Shown here piece after piece: positions 50,807 to 59,893 of a DNA stretch of 64,000 nt (position 1 is its first letter; every line of letters starts with the position of its first letter). Source of the stretch: Fontibacter flavus (GTDB taxonomy: Bacteria; Bacteroidota; Bacteroidia; Cytophagales; Cyclobacteriaceae); assembly GCF_042432905.1 (NCBI RefSeq), contig NZ_JBHLWI010000029.1, positions 45,108 through 109,107 of the forward strand, read 5' to 3'. The notes under the pieces are model-generated. The model was not told where the DNA came from. It saw nothing but the letters and a program-made list of their open reading frames with translations, and searched no databases. The position numbers and the translations under genes are program-made.

Positions 50807-52774
50807 ATGAAACGAATCCAATTATTGAACTATTTACAGATCATTATTTTGGTCTTTTTGGCTTCCTGCAAGGAAGATGTTGAACCGAGTATTCCAGAAA
50901 CACTTATTGTCAAAGCTGGTGAAGATCAGGAGGTAATTGTTCATACAGAAGTGCTGCTCAATGGTGAAGCTGAAGGGAAAGGTGGGAACCTTCATTACCT
51001 TTGGACTTTTAAGACAAAACCGGAAGGAAGTGAAGCCACTCTACTCAATTATGCCAACTTAGCGGCTAATTTTATACCTGATCTTCCAGGGATTTACGTG
51101 CTTAATCTAAGAGTTACCAAGGAATTATTAGAAGCAGAGGATGAGGTGACAATTTTGGTTAAATTGGATGATGGTAGCAGTCCTGGGGGGTCGGAATTCT
51201 TCATTAAGGAAGATATCAACGAGGATACCACTTGGGAGGATAGATTCGAAGATCCTGCCATACCTGATTATGTGGTGACCAAAGAAATAGCCGTTAACGC
51301 AAGATTAACTGTGCGGCCCGGGGTGGTTGTGCATTTTGAGGAAGCAGCAGGATTAAAAGTAAATGGGGTAATTGATGCAAAGGGAGAATCTCAGAACAGG
51401 GTAGTTTTTACAGGAAAAGAGGCTGTTAGAGGATATTGGAAAGGGATTCTTATCAATAGTAATTCGAATGAGAATAATTTGGAAAATGTCCTGATTTCCT
51501 TTGGTGGTGGTACGGAATTTTCTGAATTCCCAGGAGTGAAAGCTAACCTGATAATGGCTAATTCTACACAGCCCACCCGATTGAGATTATTGAATTCCAG
51601 CATGCAGAGCAGTAAAAGTTATGGGATTTATTTGGGACCTAATTCAAAGTTTAATCAATTTGAAAACAACAGCTTCTCATACAATGAAGGAGCGGCTGCC
51701 CATGTTCCTGCTCATCAGGTGCATATGTTGAATTTCCATTCCAGTTTCAAGGACAACAACGGCTATGATGGAGTAGAAATAGGAGGTGTCTTAAACTTAC
51801 CAAACCCTGTGACTTGGCCGGGATTCAATGACAAAGGGAAATATCTTGTGGCTGAGGATTTTCTGGTACAATCCGGTCTGGTAATTATGCCCGGAGCTGG
51901 ATTTGAGGTTAAGGCAAATAAGATGATTGAAATTTCGGGTGCAGGTTATTTAAAAGCTATTGGTTCAGAAGCTAGCAAAATAGATTTTACGGCCCTGATA
52001 AAAAGTGGTAATCAAAATTGGAAGGGTATCCACTTTAAAAGTCAAAGCATTGAAAATGTGTTGAATAACGTCAATATATCTTATGCAGGTAGTGGGACCT
52101 TTGATGGCATTGACCAAAAAACAAATATTGCAGTTAGTGGAAGACTCATCGTCAAGATGTCCAATATCAGTTATTCGGGGGGGTATGGGGTGTATGCCAC
52201 CAATGTGGAAAATGTAAACAGTGATATAGCCAGTTCGAATATTTTTGCTTCCACTCCTGCTGGAGTTGTATTTCCGGAAGTTTTAGCCAATCCTTCACCA
52301 CCATCCCTTTCAGGGATATGGGTTGATCAGTGGAGTTTTAACCAGAAATTGTATCATCTGGATGAGAATTTCTACAATAGAGAAACTGGTCAATGGTTTG
52401 GTGGGGCGGAATATCCCTGGGCCCCCAAACCAAACGGAGGTTTTGGAATCAGTTTTTCAGAAAACGGAAAATTTTCTTGGATGATTGTTGATAGGACCCT
52501 TTATGATCCATTCTGTCCTTCTTATTCAGCTGAATTCATCACCGGAACTTATGGATTTGATACAAATACTGTTCACCTCAATCAGGAATATTGGAGAAGT
52601 AAATTTTATCTGAGTTGCGACCAAGACTCCAATTATGACGGGACTATAGAAACAGGAGTAATTGACCTTCGATATGAAATCCAAAAAATAATCCATCCGG
52701 TATCCGGGATTGCTTATTGGGAACTTAAATTCATCAATCCTGATAATTCAACTTTTTCATACTTCAAATTGTAA
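50807..52774 (+). CDS. Surface lipoprotein with PKD-like and beta-helix regions
   Basis: A 655-aa lipoprotein (lipobox LASC, Cys about residue 21). Residues about 33-120 form a PKD/immunoglobulin-like domain (VKAGEDQEVIVHTEVLLNGEA, LHYLWTFKTKPEGS). The central 150-500 part has short right-handed beta-helix-like repeats (VRPGVVVHFEEAAGLKVNGVI, GYWKGILINSNSNENNLENV). The C-terminal about 120 residues are a separate domain. A role in surface binding or adhesion is a guess. It is divergent from the sensor kinase and has a strong terminator. Confidence 0.75.
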   Translation: MKRIQLLNYLQIIILVFLASCKEDVEPSIPETLIVKAGEDQEVIVHTEVLLNGEAEGKGGNLHYLWTFKTKPEGSEATLLNYANLAANFIPDLPGIYVLNLRVTKELLEAEDEVTILVKLDDGSSPGGSEFFIKEDINEDTTWEDRFEDPAIPDYVVTKEIAVNARLTVRPGVVVHFEEAAGLKVNGVIDAKGESQNRVVFTGKEAVRGYWKGILINSNSNENNLENVLISFGGGTEFSEFPGVKANLIMANSTQPTRLRLLNSSMQSSKSYGIYLGPNSKFNQFENNSFSYNEGAAAHVPAHQVHMLNFHSSFKDNNGYDGVEIGGVLNLPNPVTWPGFNDKGKYLVAEDFLVQSGLVIMPGAGFEVKANKMIEISGAGYLKAIGSEASKIDFTALIKSGNQNWKGIHFKSQSIENVLNNVNISYAGSGTFDGIDQKTNIAVSGRLIVKMSNISYSGGYGVYATNVENVNSDIASSNIFASTPAGVVFPEVLANPSPPSLSGIWVDQWSFNQKLYHLDENFYNRETGQWFGGAEYPWAPKPNGGFGISFSENGKFSWMIVDRTLYDPFCPSYSAEFITGTYGFDTNTVHLNQEYWRSKFYLSCDQDSNYDGTIETGVIDLRYEIQKIIHPVSGIAYWELKFINPDNSTFSYFKL

Positions 52775-52777
52775 AGT

Positions 52778-52817
52778 AAATGCAAAGGGCAGCTCTCCTG
52801 AGCAGCCCTTTGCATTT
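52778..52817 (+). terminator. Long terminator hairpin after the surface lipoprotein
   Basis: AAATGCAAAGGGC pairs perfectly with GCCCTTTGCATTT around a 14-nt loop that itself contains GCTC/GAGC. CTATTTG follows. Confidence 0.8.
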
Positions 52818-53013
52818 CTATTTGTAATTGCAGCATCCCGATTGTCAAGTCCGTTTTCTAAGTCAGCTTCATTGGTATTTTTCAATGAGAAATGAATGTT
52901 TGATAAACTCTTATTTTTACCAAGCAGGAATAATTACTGGATACTTTCATGGAAAAGTTTTGAATTCGATATCTTGGTTTTATCTTCAAGATATCCAAAC
53001 AGAAAACAAATAC

Positions 53014-53877
53014 ATGGCCTCACAAATATTTCCATTGATCAAGGTTGAAGATTGTCTAGCATTATTAGAACAACATAAGATTGTTTTAATAGACGCTTGC
53101 AATAGCAGTGGTAACCTTTCAGGACAAAAGTATCTTGAAAATCATTTGAGGAGTGCTTTATTCGTTGACCTAAATGCGCAGCTTTCCAATATCAAGGAGG
53201 ATTATGCTGATGGAGGAAGGCATCCTTTACCTAGCCCTGAGACTTTCGCAAGTTTGCTGGGAGATTTGGGGATTTCACCCGATAGTCATGTGGTGGTCTA
53301 TGATGATGCGAGAGGCGGGAATGCAGCAGCCAGGTTTTGGTGGATGATGCGCGCCTTAGGGCATGAAAAAGTTCAGGTATTGGATGGGGGAATTCAAGCG
53401 GCCTTGGATGCCGGATTTCCAACTTCCTCAGGAGAAGAAGTGGCCAAGAAAAAAGGAGATTACAAAGCAGATCAATGGTTATTACCTACGGTAAGTTTGC
53501 AGCAAATGGATCAAATCATTCATGAAAAAAATTATGTGATCATTGATGTAAGGGAAGAAGGAAGGTATTTGGGAGAATTCGAACCCATTGATTTGGTGGC
53601 AGGCCATATTCCTTCATCTATCAATATTCCTTTTAAATCCAATTTGCAGGAAAATGGCTGTTATCTTTCACCAGAACAGCTTCGTGAAAAATATCAAAAT
53701 AGGTTGAAAGGTCTTGATCCTTCCAAAGTTATTGTTCACTGTGGCTCAGGAGTAACAGCCTGTCATACCATTTTGGCCATGGCTGTGGCCGGTCTGGAAA
53801 TCCCGACTTTGTATGTGGGATCCTGGAGTGAATGGTCCAGAAACGGGAGGGAAATCGTGAAGGAAATAACCACATGA
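53014..53877 (+). CDS. Thiosulfate/3-mercaptopyruvate sulfurtransferase
   Basis: A 287-aa tandem rhodanese. The N-terminal inactive domain has VVVYDDARGGNAAARFWWMM; the C-terminal domain has VIIDVREEGRYLGE and the active-site loop HCGSGVTAC with catalytic Cys (about residue 245). The CGSGV loop matches mercaptopyruvate sulfurtransferase rather than CRKGV-type rhodaneses. It moves sulfur to cyanide or thiols in the cytoplasm. The ATG at 53014 (MASQIFPLI) is chosen over the open frame from 52828, which adds unrelated residues. Confidence 0.88.
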   Translation: MASQIFPLIKVEDCLALLEQHKIVLIDACNSSGNLSGQKYLENHLRSALFVDLNAQLSNIKEDYADGGRHPLPSPETFASLLGDLGISPDSHVVVYDDARGGNAAARFWWMMRALGHEKVQVLDGGIQAALDAGFPTSSGEEVAKKKGDYKADQWLLPTVSLQQMDQIIHEKNYVIIDVREEGRYLGEFEPIDLVAGHIPSSINIPFKSNLQENGCYLSPEQLREKYQNRLKGLDPSKVIVHCGSGVTACHTILAMAVAGLEIPTLYVGSWSEWSRNGREIVKEITT

Positions 53878-53956
53878 TGAAGCCTCTCCTCAAATTGTTT
53901 CTTTTACTATACTTATGCAGATTAATAAATGAAAGCTTACATTCAGTCTAATAATT

Positions 53957-55027
53957 CTAAAATGAGAACTTGACAATTACTGGATTTTCTGATTTTCCAA
54001 AATTGGGTTCAATCCCGTAGAAGGAATAATCTTCATTTGTTAGGTAACAATAAATCTCACTCTCATTTACATAAAATGGTCTTTTGAAAGGGACTCTATC
54101 ATCGCTTGGATTATAGACAGTTTTACTTATTTTATCATAAATAATAGAGTTTTCCAGCTCACCTTCATCCCAAGAAACAAAAAAAAGATACTTAGAATTT
54201 TCTATAAAATTCCCATTATGATAGTGAGGCATATCTTTTCTCATTTGATCAAACATATCCTGTAAAGGCTTAGCCTTTGTCTCATTGGAAATAGCTTTTT
54301 TTCCAAAATCAATATAATACTTGGGTTTAAAACCTTCCGAAGTAATGGAATAGACAGTATCATTCATTGATTTCGAAAACAGAACTCCCGAACTTGAGGT
54401 GAAAAAATCGCCACTAGTCTGCATTTGATCAGTTTTTGAAAAATCATAAACAAACTTTGATTTTTGTCCTGTAGGTAGATGAAAGATCAAACCATGATAG
54501 TCCATTTCATTTCCAAAAAAATTCCCGTCTAAATGGACGGCTAAATTCTCAGAGTCCAGAAATTTTATGGATTTCGCTTTAAAATCAATTCTTTCTTCTT
54601 TTAAAAATTGACCGGTATTTAAATCGAAATAAAGTAACTTTGATTGATTGTTGTCTAATACACAAAGAATATTTTCTTCTGGAATAATTGAAAAATCGAA
54701 TGGAAGGATGTATTTACCTGGCCCATCACCGGATTCACCAATTTTGAATTCAAATTCACCATTTGCTTTAAATTTTTGAATGGTCTTTGTTATTAATTTA
54801 TCGGAGATAATAAAGGATGAATTATAGTGTACGATTTTGGATATATCACCAATTATACAATCATCACAAAATTCCAAAGAAATATAACTGGTATCTGAAA
54901 AAATCTTATTTTGCAAATCGATCTTTTCTTCCATATTTATGACTTCAAAGTTTGACTGTCCTCTTTCACCATTCTGACAGGACAACAACAGAGTAAAAAA
55001 AGTAAACTTTATAACACTTTTCAACAT
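53957..55027 (-). CDS. 6-bladed beta-propeller lipoprotein
   Basis: A 356-aa lipoprotein (lipobox LLSC, Cys about residue 17) with propeller strands such as FIISDKLITKTIQKFKANGEFEFKIGESGDGPGKYI and LYFDLNTGQFLKEERIDF, related in type to the protein at 43809. It lies 55 nt downstream of, and in the same direction as, a small Cys-rich exported peptide gene, a pairing common in Bacteroidota where the small gene often encodes an NVEALA-type peptide. Confidence 0.75.
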   Translation of the reverse strand: MLKSVIKFTFFTLLLSCQNGERGQSNFEVINMEEKIDLQNKIFSDTSYISLEFCDDCIIGDISKIVHYNSSFIISDKLITKTIQKFKANGEFEFKIGESGDGPGKYILPFDFSIIPEENILCVLDNNQSKLLYFDLNTGQFLKEERIDFKAKSIKFLDSENLAVHLDGNFFGNEMDYHGLIFHLPTGQKSKFVYDFSKTDQMQTSGDFFTSSSGVLFSKSMNDTVYSITSEGFKPKYYIDFGKKAISNETKAKPLQDMFDQMRKDMPHYHNGNFIENSKYLFFVSWDEGELENSIIYDKISKTVYNPSDDRVPFKRPFYVNESEIYCYLTNEDYSFYGIEPNFGKSENPVIVKFSF

Positions 55028-55082
55028 ATTTATCTAATTTAAAATTATAGGAAGGCTCAGAATTCTCTGAGCCCGGAAATTA

Positions 55083-55292
55083 TTAACTGTCTACTGGACC
55101 AGGATGGGATATGCAGCAGATAGATTCATTAACGCGATCACAAACAAGCTCCCATCGACCGTTAGGGCCTCCAAAACTTTGATTTCCTGTAGACTCATGA
55201 CCTGGATTACAAGCTGCAACCGCAGGTAATGCAGATAGAAATGTCGCACATAAAATAAAAAGTGCGAGAAAAGTGCACTGAAACTTTTTCAT
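55083..55292 (-). CDS. Small Cys-rich exported peptide
   Basis: A 69-aa protein: signal peptide (MKKFQCTFLALFILCATFLSALPAVA, cleavage near residue 26) and a mature peptide of about 43 residues with four Cys (AACNPGH, LVCDRV, SICCISH), His and Gly. It resembles in layout, but not in motif, the NVEALA peptides encoded beside 6-bladed beta-propeller lipoproteins; the NVEALA sequence itself is missing. Two disulfides are likely. Function unknown. Confidence 0.6.
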   Translation of the reverse strand: MKKFQCTFLALFILCATFLSALPAVAACNPGHESTGNQSFGGPNGRWELVCDRVNESICCISHPGPVDS

Positions 55293-55907
55293 AAATAAAA
55301 TTGTCTAAGTTGAAAATATAACTATTATTTAAGGTTTTTAAATCTGAAAAAAAAAATGATATAACCAATAAAAATCAAAAATGGTTAATCAGCCAGATAG
55401 ATCAAACTCATTTGAAAATTATCAGTTGGGGTGCTGTATGTCCTTCTTTCCAGCATCTATTCTAGATCCAGGTATATTTTGTAATGGCTGATCCTAGCCA
55501 TAATACTTCCCATGAAAATGTTAACTACTTTTAAAATTCAGCAAGAATAGTGAGATGAGAAAAGTAATTTTGTATATCGCCTGAATTCCCGAAAAAAACC
55601 TTAAACTTTTAAGTTGCCGGAATTTTGAAAGCGGTTTGGTGCAAGTGCATTATACCTTCAAAAGATAGTGGAAGGACTACCTATTGATCAGTTTTCGCTA
55701 CTGTAAAACTGAATTTGAAAAGATTTGCTTGAATAATCCTTGGGCTTAAGGATTTAAGGCAATGATTTTCTGAATCGTAGTCAACTTTTCATTGCCTTGT
55801 CATCTGGTAAGTGAATATAGCTAAAATATTTTTTTGTGGAGCAACCTTTTAAACTTTTCTGTCATCTTGTAAATAAAGATGACTTTGGTATTTCTTAAAC
55901 TTGATAT
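55293..55907. other. 615-nt region without a recognisable gene
   Basis: AT-rich sequence with no convincing ORF on either strand. Near its right end, GTCATCTT and AAGATGAC (55861-55883, 7-nt loop) form a perfect 8-bp inverted repeat just before the membrane-protein gene at 55908, a possible operator. No tRNA-like or terminator-like fold was seen in the rest. Confidence 0.4.
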
Positions 55908-56231
55908 ATGGATTTGAATGTCACCAATAATTTATGGTTTGAGATTGCTCTTGTGGGCATTATTTTCACTTTTGGCAATATTTTATTTGGACATTTTGAA
56001 GTAAATACCCCCAAATGGAAAAGGATAATGAAGTTTATCTTTTTTACCGTAGCGGTTTGTGTGCTGTCTTATCATTTTGGTAGGGAAGCTGGACTTTCTT
56101 TTTTGGGCTTGCTCTTGCTACCTGTTATTTACATTCACGCCGTTTGGTTACCAAAGAAGGGAATTAACGGATGGACTGCCGAACCGAAAGAAAAATATTA
56201 TAAGCTTAGAGGATGGGAAAATAAACTATGA
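55908..56231 (+). CDS. Small membrane protein
   Basis: A 107-aa protein with three hydrophobic segments (about residues 10-28, 41-58 and 63-80) and a charged C-terminal tail (GINGWTAEPKEKYYKLRGWENKL). I do not recognise the family. Its stop overlaps the start of the S41 peptidase gene by 4 nt (ATGA), so the two are translationally coupled. Confidence 0.6.
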   Translation: MDLNVTNNLWFEIALVGIIFTFGNILFGHFEVNTPKWKRIMKFIFFTVAVCVLSYHFGREAGLSFLGLLLLPVIYIHAVWLPKKGINGWTAEPKEKYYKLRGWENKL

Positions 56232-57646
56232 AAACAAATCTGATTATCTTACAGTTGATGCTCATTTTGAATAGTATGACTTTCTCTGCACCAGTGACTT
56301 CGCAAAATGAGCCTTGTTCATGTTCAGAGGAAATTGAATTCCTCAAAGACTATGTGGAAAAGAACCACCCGGCCTTTGGAGATAATGTTAATGAATCCAA
56401 CATCTCTCAATATCATGAATTTGTGGCTCAATTGGTCAAGGAAATTCAAAAAGATCCTGTCAATGACCATTGCATCCTCTATTTAAAAAGCTATCTGGCT
56501 TATTTCAAAGACAATCACAGTCAGATTAATGATAGAGGGATAGTGGTAGATGAAAATGATGACGAGGCCATGAGGCAATTTTTTTCTTCGTCGAGATTTC
56601 AACAAAGGGAAAGGGCAACCGACGATTTAGAAGACATTGAAGCTTACCTGAATTCCGGAAAGGCTGATGCTTTGGAAGGAATTTATGAAAGTCAGGATGG
56701 TGCTTACAAGGTAGCCGTAGTCAAGAATCAGAATGATTTTAGGGATTATTATGGGGTTATTTTGAAATCCAAAACCAAAATATGGGAGCCGGGACAGGTG
56801 AAATTTGAATTGAAAAAACTAGATGAAAACCGCTTTCAAGGTTATTTCTATTACAAGTTTTACAGCCTTAATTCCGAAACGGTAAGTTTAGAGGGAAGCC
56901 GCTTAGGGTCTTGGAAAAAATTAGGGGTAACTACACAGGAAAATGTTGTTTCAGCACCTTCAAGCAACCCGTACCAAAACCTGTTCGAGTTTAGAAAAAT
57001 CGATGCGCAAACTGGATATTTATCCATTAGGACTTTTGATGGATATTTTAAGAATCAATTCGATTCCTTACTTGAGGCCCATGAAACTGATATGTTGAAT
57101 ATACCCAAATTGATTATCGATGTAAGAGGAAATGGAGGGGGAAGTGATGCTTTGTTGGCGCCCTTTTATCCCTTATTTTACACAGATACTATCAAAACAG
57201 AATTGCCTCAGATTTATGCTACTAAGGACAACTTGAATACGTATAGGAATATTCTTGAAGGGATTAAGGCTGATTCTATTCGATATGGAAGGGGAACAAT
57301 AGAGCATTTTGAAAAAATGATCAAAAAAATGCAAAATGCTGGAGAAGGGGAGTTTATCAATATGTTTGATCCAATTGAAGGCCAAGTGGATGAAATGAAC
57401 CTTGGGTTTGGTTCTCAGGTTTTTACTTTTAACAGCACCATGAGTAAGAACAGTCGGTACAGACTTACCTATTGCTCTCAAAAAGAGTCATTACCCTCAA
57501 AGCCTGAAAAGATTGTCGTGCTCATGGATAGGGAATGTGCGAGTACCTGTGAAAACTTTATTTTATTAGCCATTCAAAGCAAGAAAGTAATCACTTATGA
57601 GATAATTCAGGAGGATATAAGGGTTATGGAAATGTCTTTACCGTAA
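56228..57646 (+). CDS. S41-family peptidase, frameshifted near its 3' end
   Basis: A 472-aa ORF: signal peptide, then an S41/C-terminal-processing-peptidase fold with LSIRTFDGYF, LIIDVRGNGGGSDALLAPF and the nucleophile region VLMDRECASTCENFILLA (Ser in CAST). No PDZ domain is apparent. The last 15 codons (from about 57599) are unrelated to the family; the expected continuation, DNSGGYKGYGNVFTVKTPMG, is in another frame at 57601-57798. Adding one G at about 57599 (TATGAG to TATGGAG) restores the frame, so this is a 1-nt deletion or a sequencing error. The catalytic Ser region is before the break. Confidence 0.8.
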   Translation: MKTNLIILQLMLILNSMTFSAPVTSQNEPCSCSEEIEFLKDYVEKNHPAFGDNVNESNISQYHEFVAQLVKEIQKDPVNDHCILYLKSYLAYFKDNHSQINDRGIVVDENDDEAMRQFFSSSRFQQRERATDDLEDIEAYLNSGKADALEGIYESQDGAYKVAVVKNQNDFRDYYGVILKSKTKIWEPGQVKFELKKLDENRFQGYFYYKFYSLNSETVSLEGSRLGSWKKLGVTTQENVVSAPSSNPYQNLFEFRKIDAQTGYLSIRTFDGYFKNQFDSLLEAHETDMLNIPKLIIDVRGNGGGSDALLAPFYPLFYTDTIKTELPQIYATKDNLNTYRNILEGIKADSIRYGRGTIEHFEKMIKKMQNAGEGEFINMFDPIEGQVDEMNLGFGSQVFTFNSTMSKNSRYRLTYCSQKESLPSKPEKIVVLMDRECASTCENFILLAIQSKKVITYEIIQEDIRVMEMSLP

Positions 57647-57798
57647 AGACCCCTATGGGATATAACCTGAATATGAGTACCACCCGCTACGAGGAACAGG
57701 CAAAGTTTGAGTTTGTGGGTATTCCTCCAATGGTCAGAGCCAGCCAAAATGAAGATTGGATGGCAAGAGCAATGGAACTTTTGGAAACCGATTGGTAA
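57601..57798 (+). pseudogene. Out-of-frame C-terminus of the S41 peptidase
   Basis: Sixty-five codons: DNSGGYKGYGNVFTVKTPMG, then NLNMSTTRYEE, FVGIPPMVRASQ and ELLETDW before TAA at 57796-57798. This is the typical end of S41 proteins, where GxNSxG-Y and an (D/E)xGIxPD-like proline turn are expected. It belongs to the gene at 56228. Confidence 0.8.
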
Positions 57799-57842
57799 AA
57801 AATGATATATGAGGCATTTTTGTTCCAGAAAGGAAAATTGAC

Positions 57843-57920
57843 ATTTCAGGTAAAGGTTTTGATTCTTCGGTATCTTATCAGGTGGTTAATCCATTGATTT
57901 TGATGAAATTTACCTGAAAT
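57843..57920. repeat. Perfect 12-bp inverted repeat before the LytS-type kinase gene
   Basis: ATTTCAGGTAAA (57843-57854) and TTTACCTGAAAT (57909-57920) are exact reverse complements 54 nt apart. The right arm ends 6 nt before the kinase ATG. It could form a stem hiding the start region or a looped operator pair. Confidence 0.5.
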
Positions 57921-57926
57921 TGAATC

Positions 57927-58985
57927 ATGGATCGCTTAAATGACAAATGGCTGAGAATTGTGGGTGTTCCTTTAACCGGAGTACTGGCCAATCTGGTATT
58001 TTTTGATGCCCAAAATGAAGCCAATGAAGTCAGCAGGTTGACAGCCATGACTTTAAGTGTAGGGGAGAGCTTGTTGCTTTGGGAGACCAATAGACTGGGC
58101 ATCCTTTTTTCGAGAAAGAAATTTCCTTCCATCAAATCCACACCTTCAAGGATTGTAACCCAGGTCGTTTGGTTTACGCTTTTGACCGTCACTTTAAGGT
58201 ATTTGCTGACGTATTTTTATGATGTCACCCAATTTTGGGGTTATCCCATCCCTTCCAGAGCATATTTGATCAATATCATTGTTCCGTTTTTTTTCATCAT
58301 TCCCATTGCTGCCATTTATGAGGCCATGTATTTCTACAGGCATTGGTACAGGTCCCATTTTGAAGGGGAAAAGCTCAAAAAGGAACATTTGCAGAGTCAA
58401 TTATTGTCCCTGAAGTCGCAATTGAACCCTCATTTTTTATTCAATAGTTTGAGTACTCTTTCTTCATTGATTCCCGAGAATCCAATATTGGCAGAAAAAT
58501 TCACAGATGAACTGTCGGACACATACAGGTATGTATTAAAGACGCAGGATAAGGTATTGTCAACTTTGAATGAAGAATTAAGCTTTATCCAGGCATATTT
58601 TCATTTACTGGAAACTAGATTTGGAGAAGGGATCAGGTTAGAAGTGGATGTTCATTCTCAGTTTGAGGATTTTTATATTCCTTCTTTGACACTGCAATTA
58701 TTGGTGGAAAATGCAGTTAAGCACAACACTGTTTCTGATAAGACCCCTTTGGTTATGAAAATTTTCACTGATGATACAGGTAACCTGTTAGTAAAGAATA
58801 ACCTGAATAAAAAAGTAAGCAGGATGGCCTCCCCGCAAATGGGCTTGAGAAATATCATTTCCAAGTATAAACTGCTTAATCAGCCCGAAGTGATTATCTC
58901 TCAGTCAGCAGAGTCATTTCAGGTTCAATTGCCACTGATATCAGCGCAGGAAATGGCCAAGTTGAAGTTATCGGATCTAGTTTAA
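57927..58985 (+). CDS. LytS/YehU-type sensor histidine kinase
   Basis: A 352-aa membrane kinase: four hydrophobic helices in the N-terminal about 150 residues, then the His_kinase domain with LKSQLNPHFLFNSLSTLSSL (phospho-acceptor His in NPHFLFN) and an ATPase domain with LVENAVKHN and MGLRNI. It partners the LytTR regulator that starts 10 nt after its stop. Flanking S41 peptidase genes may be its targets. Confidence 0.88.
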   Translation: MDRLNDKWLRIVGVPLTGVLANLVFFDAQNEANEVSRLTAMTLSVGESLLLWETNRLGILFSRKKFPSIKSTPSRIVTQVVWFTLLTVTLRYLLTYFYDVTQFWGYPIPSRAYLINIIVPFFFIIPIAAIYEAMYFYRHWYRSHFEGEKLKKEHLQSQLLSLKSQLNPHFLFNSLSTLSSLIPENPILAEKFTDELSDTYRYVLKTQDKVLSTLNEELSFIQAYFHLLETRFGEGIRLEVDVHSQFEDFYIPSLTLQLLVENAVKHNTVSDKTPLVMKIFTDDTGNLLVKNNLNKKVSRMASPQMGLRNIISKYKLLNQPEVIISQSAESFQVQLPLISAQEMAKLKLSDLV

Positions 58986-58995
58986 CAAAACCATC

Positions 58996-59781
58996 ATGAT
59001 GAAAGTATTGATTGTAGAGGACGAAAAGCACAATGCCGGCAAATTGAAAAGGAAACTTCAACTTGTGGGCAGGGATATTGAGGTCCTGGATGTGACAGAA
59101 ACCATAGAAGAGACGGTTAATTGGCTGAAGAACCACCAAGAGCCGGATCTTATTTTTTTGGATATTGAACTTTCCGATGGTCAGTCCTTTGAGATTTTCA
59201 AGCGAATCAGGGTAGATTGTCCTATTATTTTTACCACGGCTTACGATGAATATGCGCTCAAAGCCTTTGAATTGAACAGCATTGATTACCTGCTCAAACC
59301 TATCAAGGAAGAGGAACTGTCTAAGGCATTGGCAAAGCTTGAAAATTTGAAAAAGTCTTTGGGCGGGAAGCTGCAGTCCCATGGGGCTTTCTTTGAGAAA
59401 TTGTTGGAGGACCTAAAATCCAGCATTGCTGTCCATCAACCTAAAAGAGATCGTTTTCTCAGTAAAATGGGGCAGAGGCTGGTATCGGTGGATTTAAAGG
59501 ATATCGCCTACTTCTTTTCAAGAAATAAAATTTCCCACATCAGGACCAAAGATGGAAAGGATTATGTGCTGGATTACACCATGGATGACATTCAGCAGAT
59601 GTTGGAAAGTACAAGGTTTTTCCGCTTAAACAGGCAGGTGATTGCATCCATTGAGTCAATTGATAAAACCAATTTTTATTTCAACAATAAATTGAAAATC
59701 AGTTTGATACCTGTATTTGAGGAGGAGGTTTTGGTCAGTAGGGAGAGGGCTGCTGAATATAAAAAGTGGATGGGGGAATAA
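58996..59781 (+). CDS. LytTR-family response regulator
   Basis: A 261-aa regulator: receiver with VEDEKHNAGKL, phospho-Asp in LIFLDIELSDGQSF (about residue 54) and Lys in YLLKPI, a linker, and a C-terminal LytTR DNA-binding domain (KDIAYFFSRNKISHIRTKDGKDYVLDYTMDDI...FFRLNRQVIASIESI). LytTR proteins bind paired direct repeats upstream of targets. It is transcribed with the kinase gene just upstream. Confidence 0.9.
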   Translation: MMKVLIVEDEKHNAGKLKRKLQLVGRDIEVLDVTETIEETVNWLKNHQEPDLIFLDIELSDGQSFEIFKRIRVDCPIIFTTAYDEYALKAFELNSIDYLLKPIKEEELSKALAKLENLKKSLGGKLQSHGAFFEKLLEDLKSSIAVHQPKRDRFLSKMGQRLVSVDLKDIAYFFSRNKISHIRTKDGKDYVLDYTMDDIQQMLESTRFFRLNRQVIASIESIDKTNFYFNNKLKISLIPVFEEEVLVSRERAAEYKKWMGE

Positions 59782-59893
59782 TCCTCGGGTTGGAAAATTT
59801 ACGCTTCAGTTTGCTTTCATGTCACTTGGGTAATTGAGTTCTTTTGGAAGTGTTTGATTTACATCATTTTTGGAGTACTAAACCACTATTATT

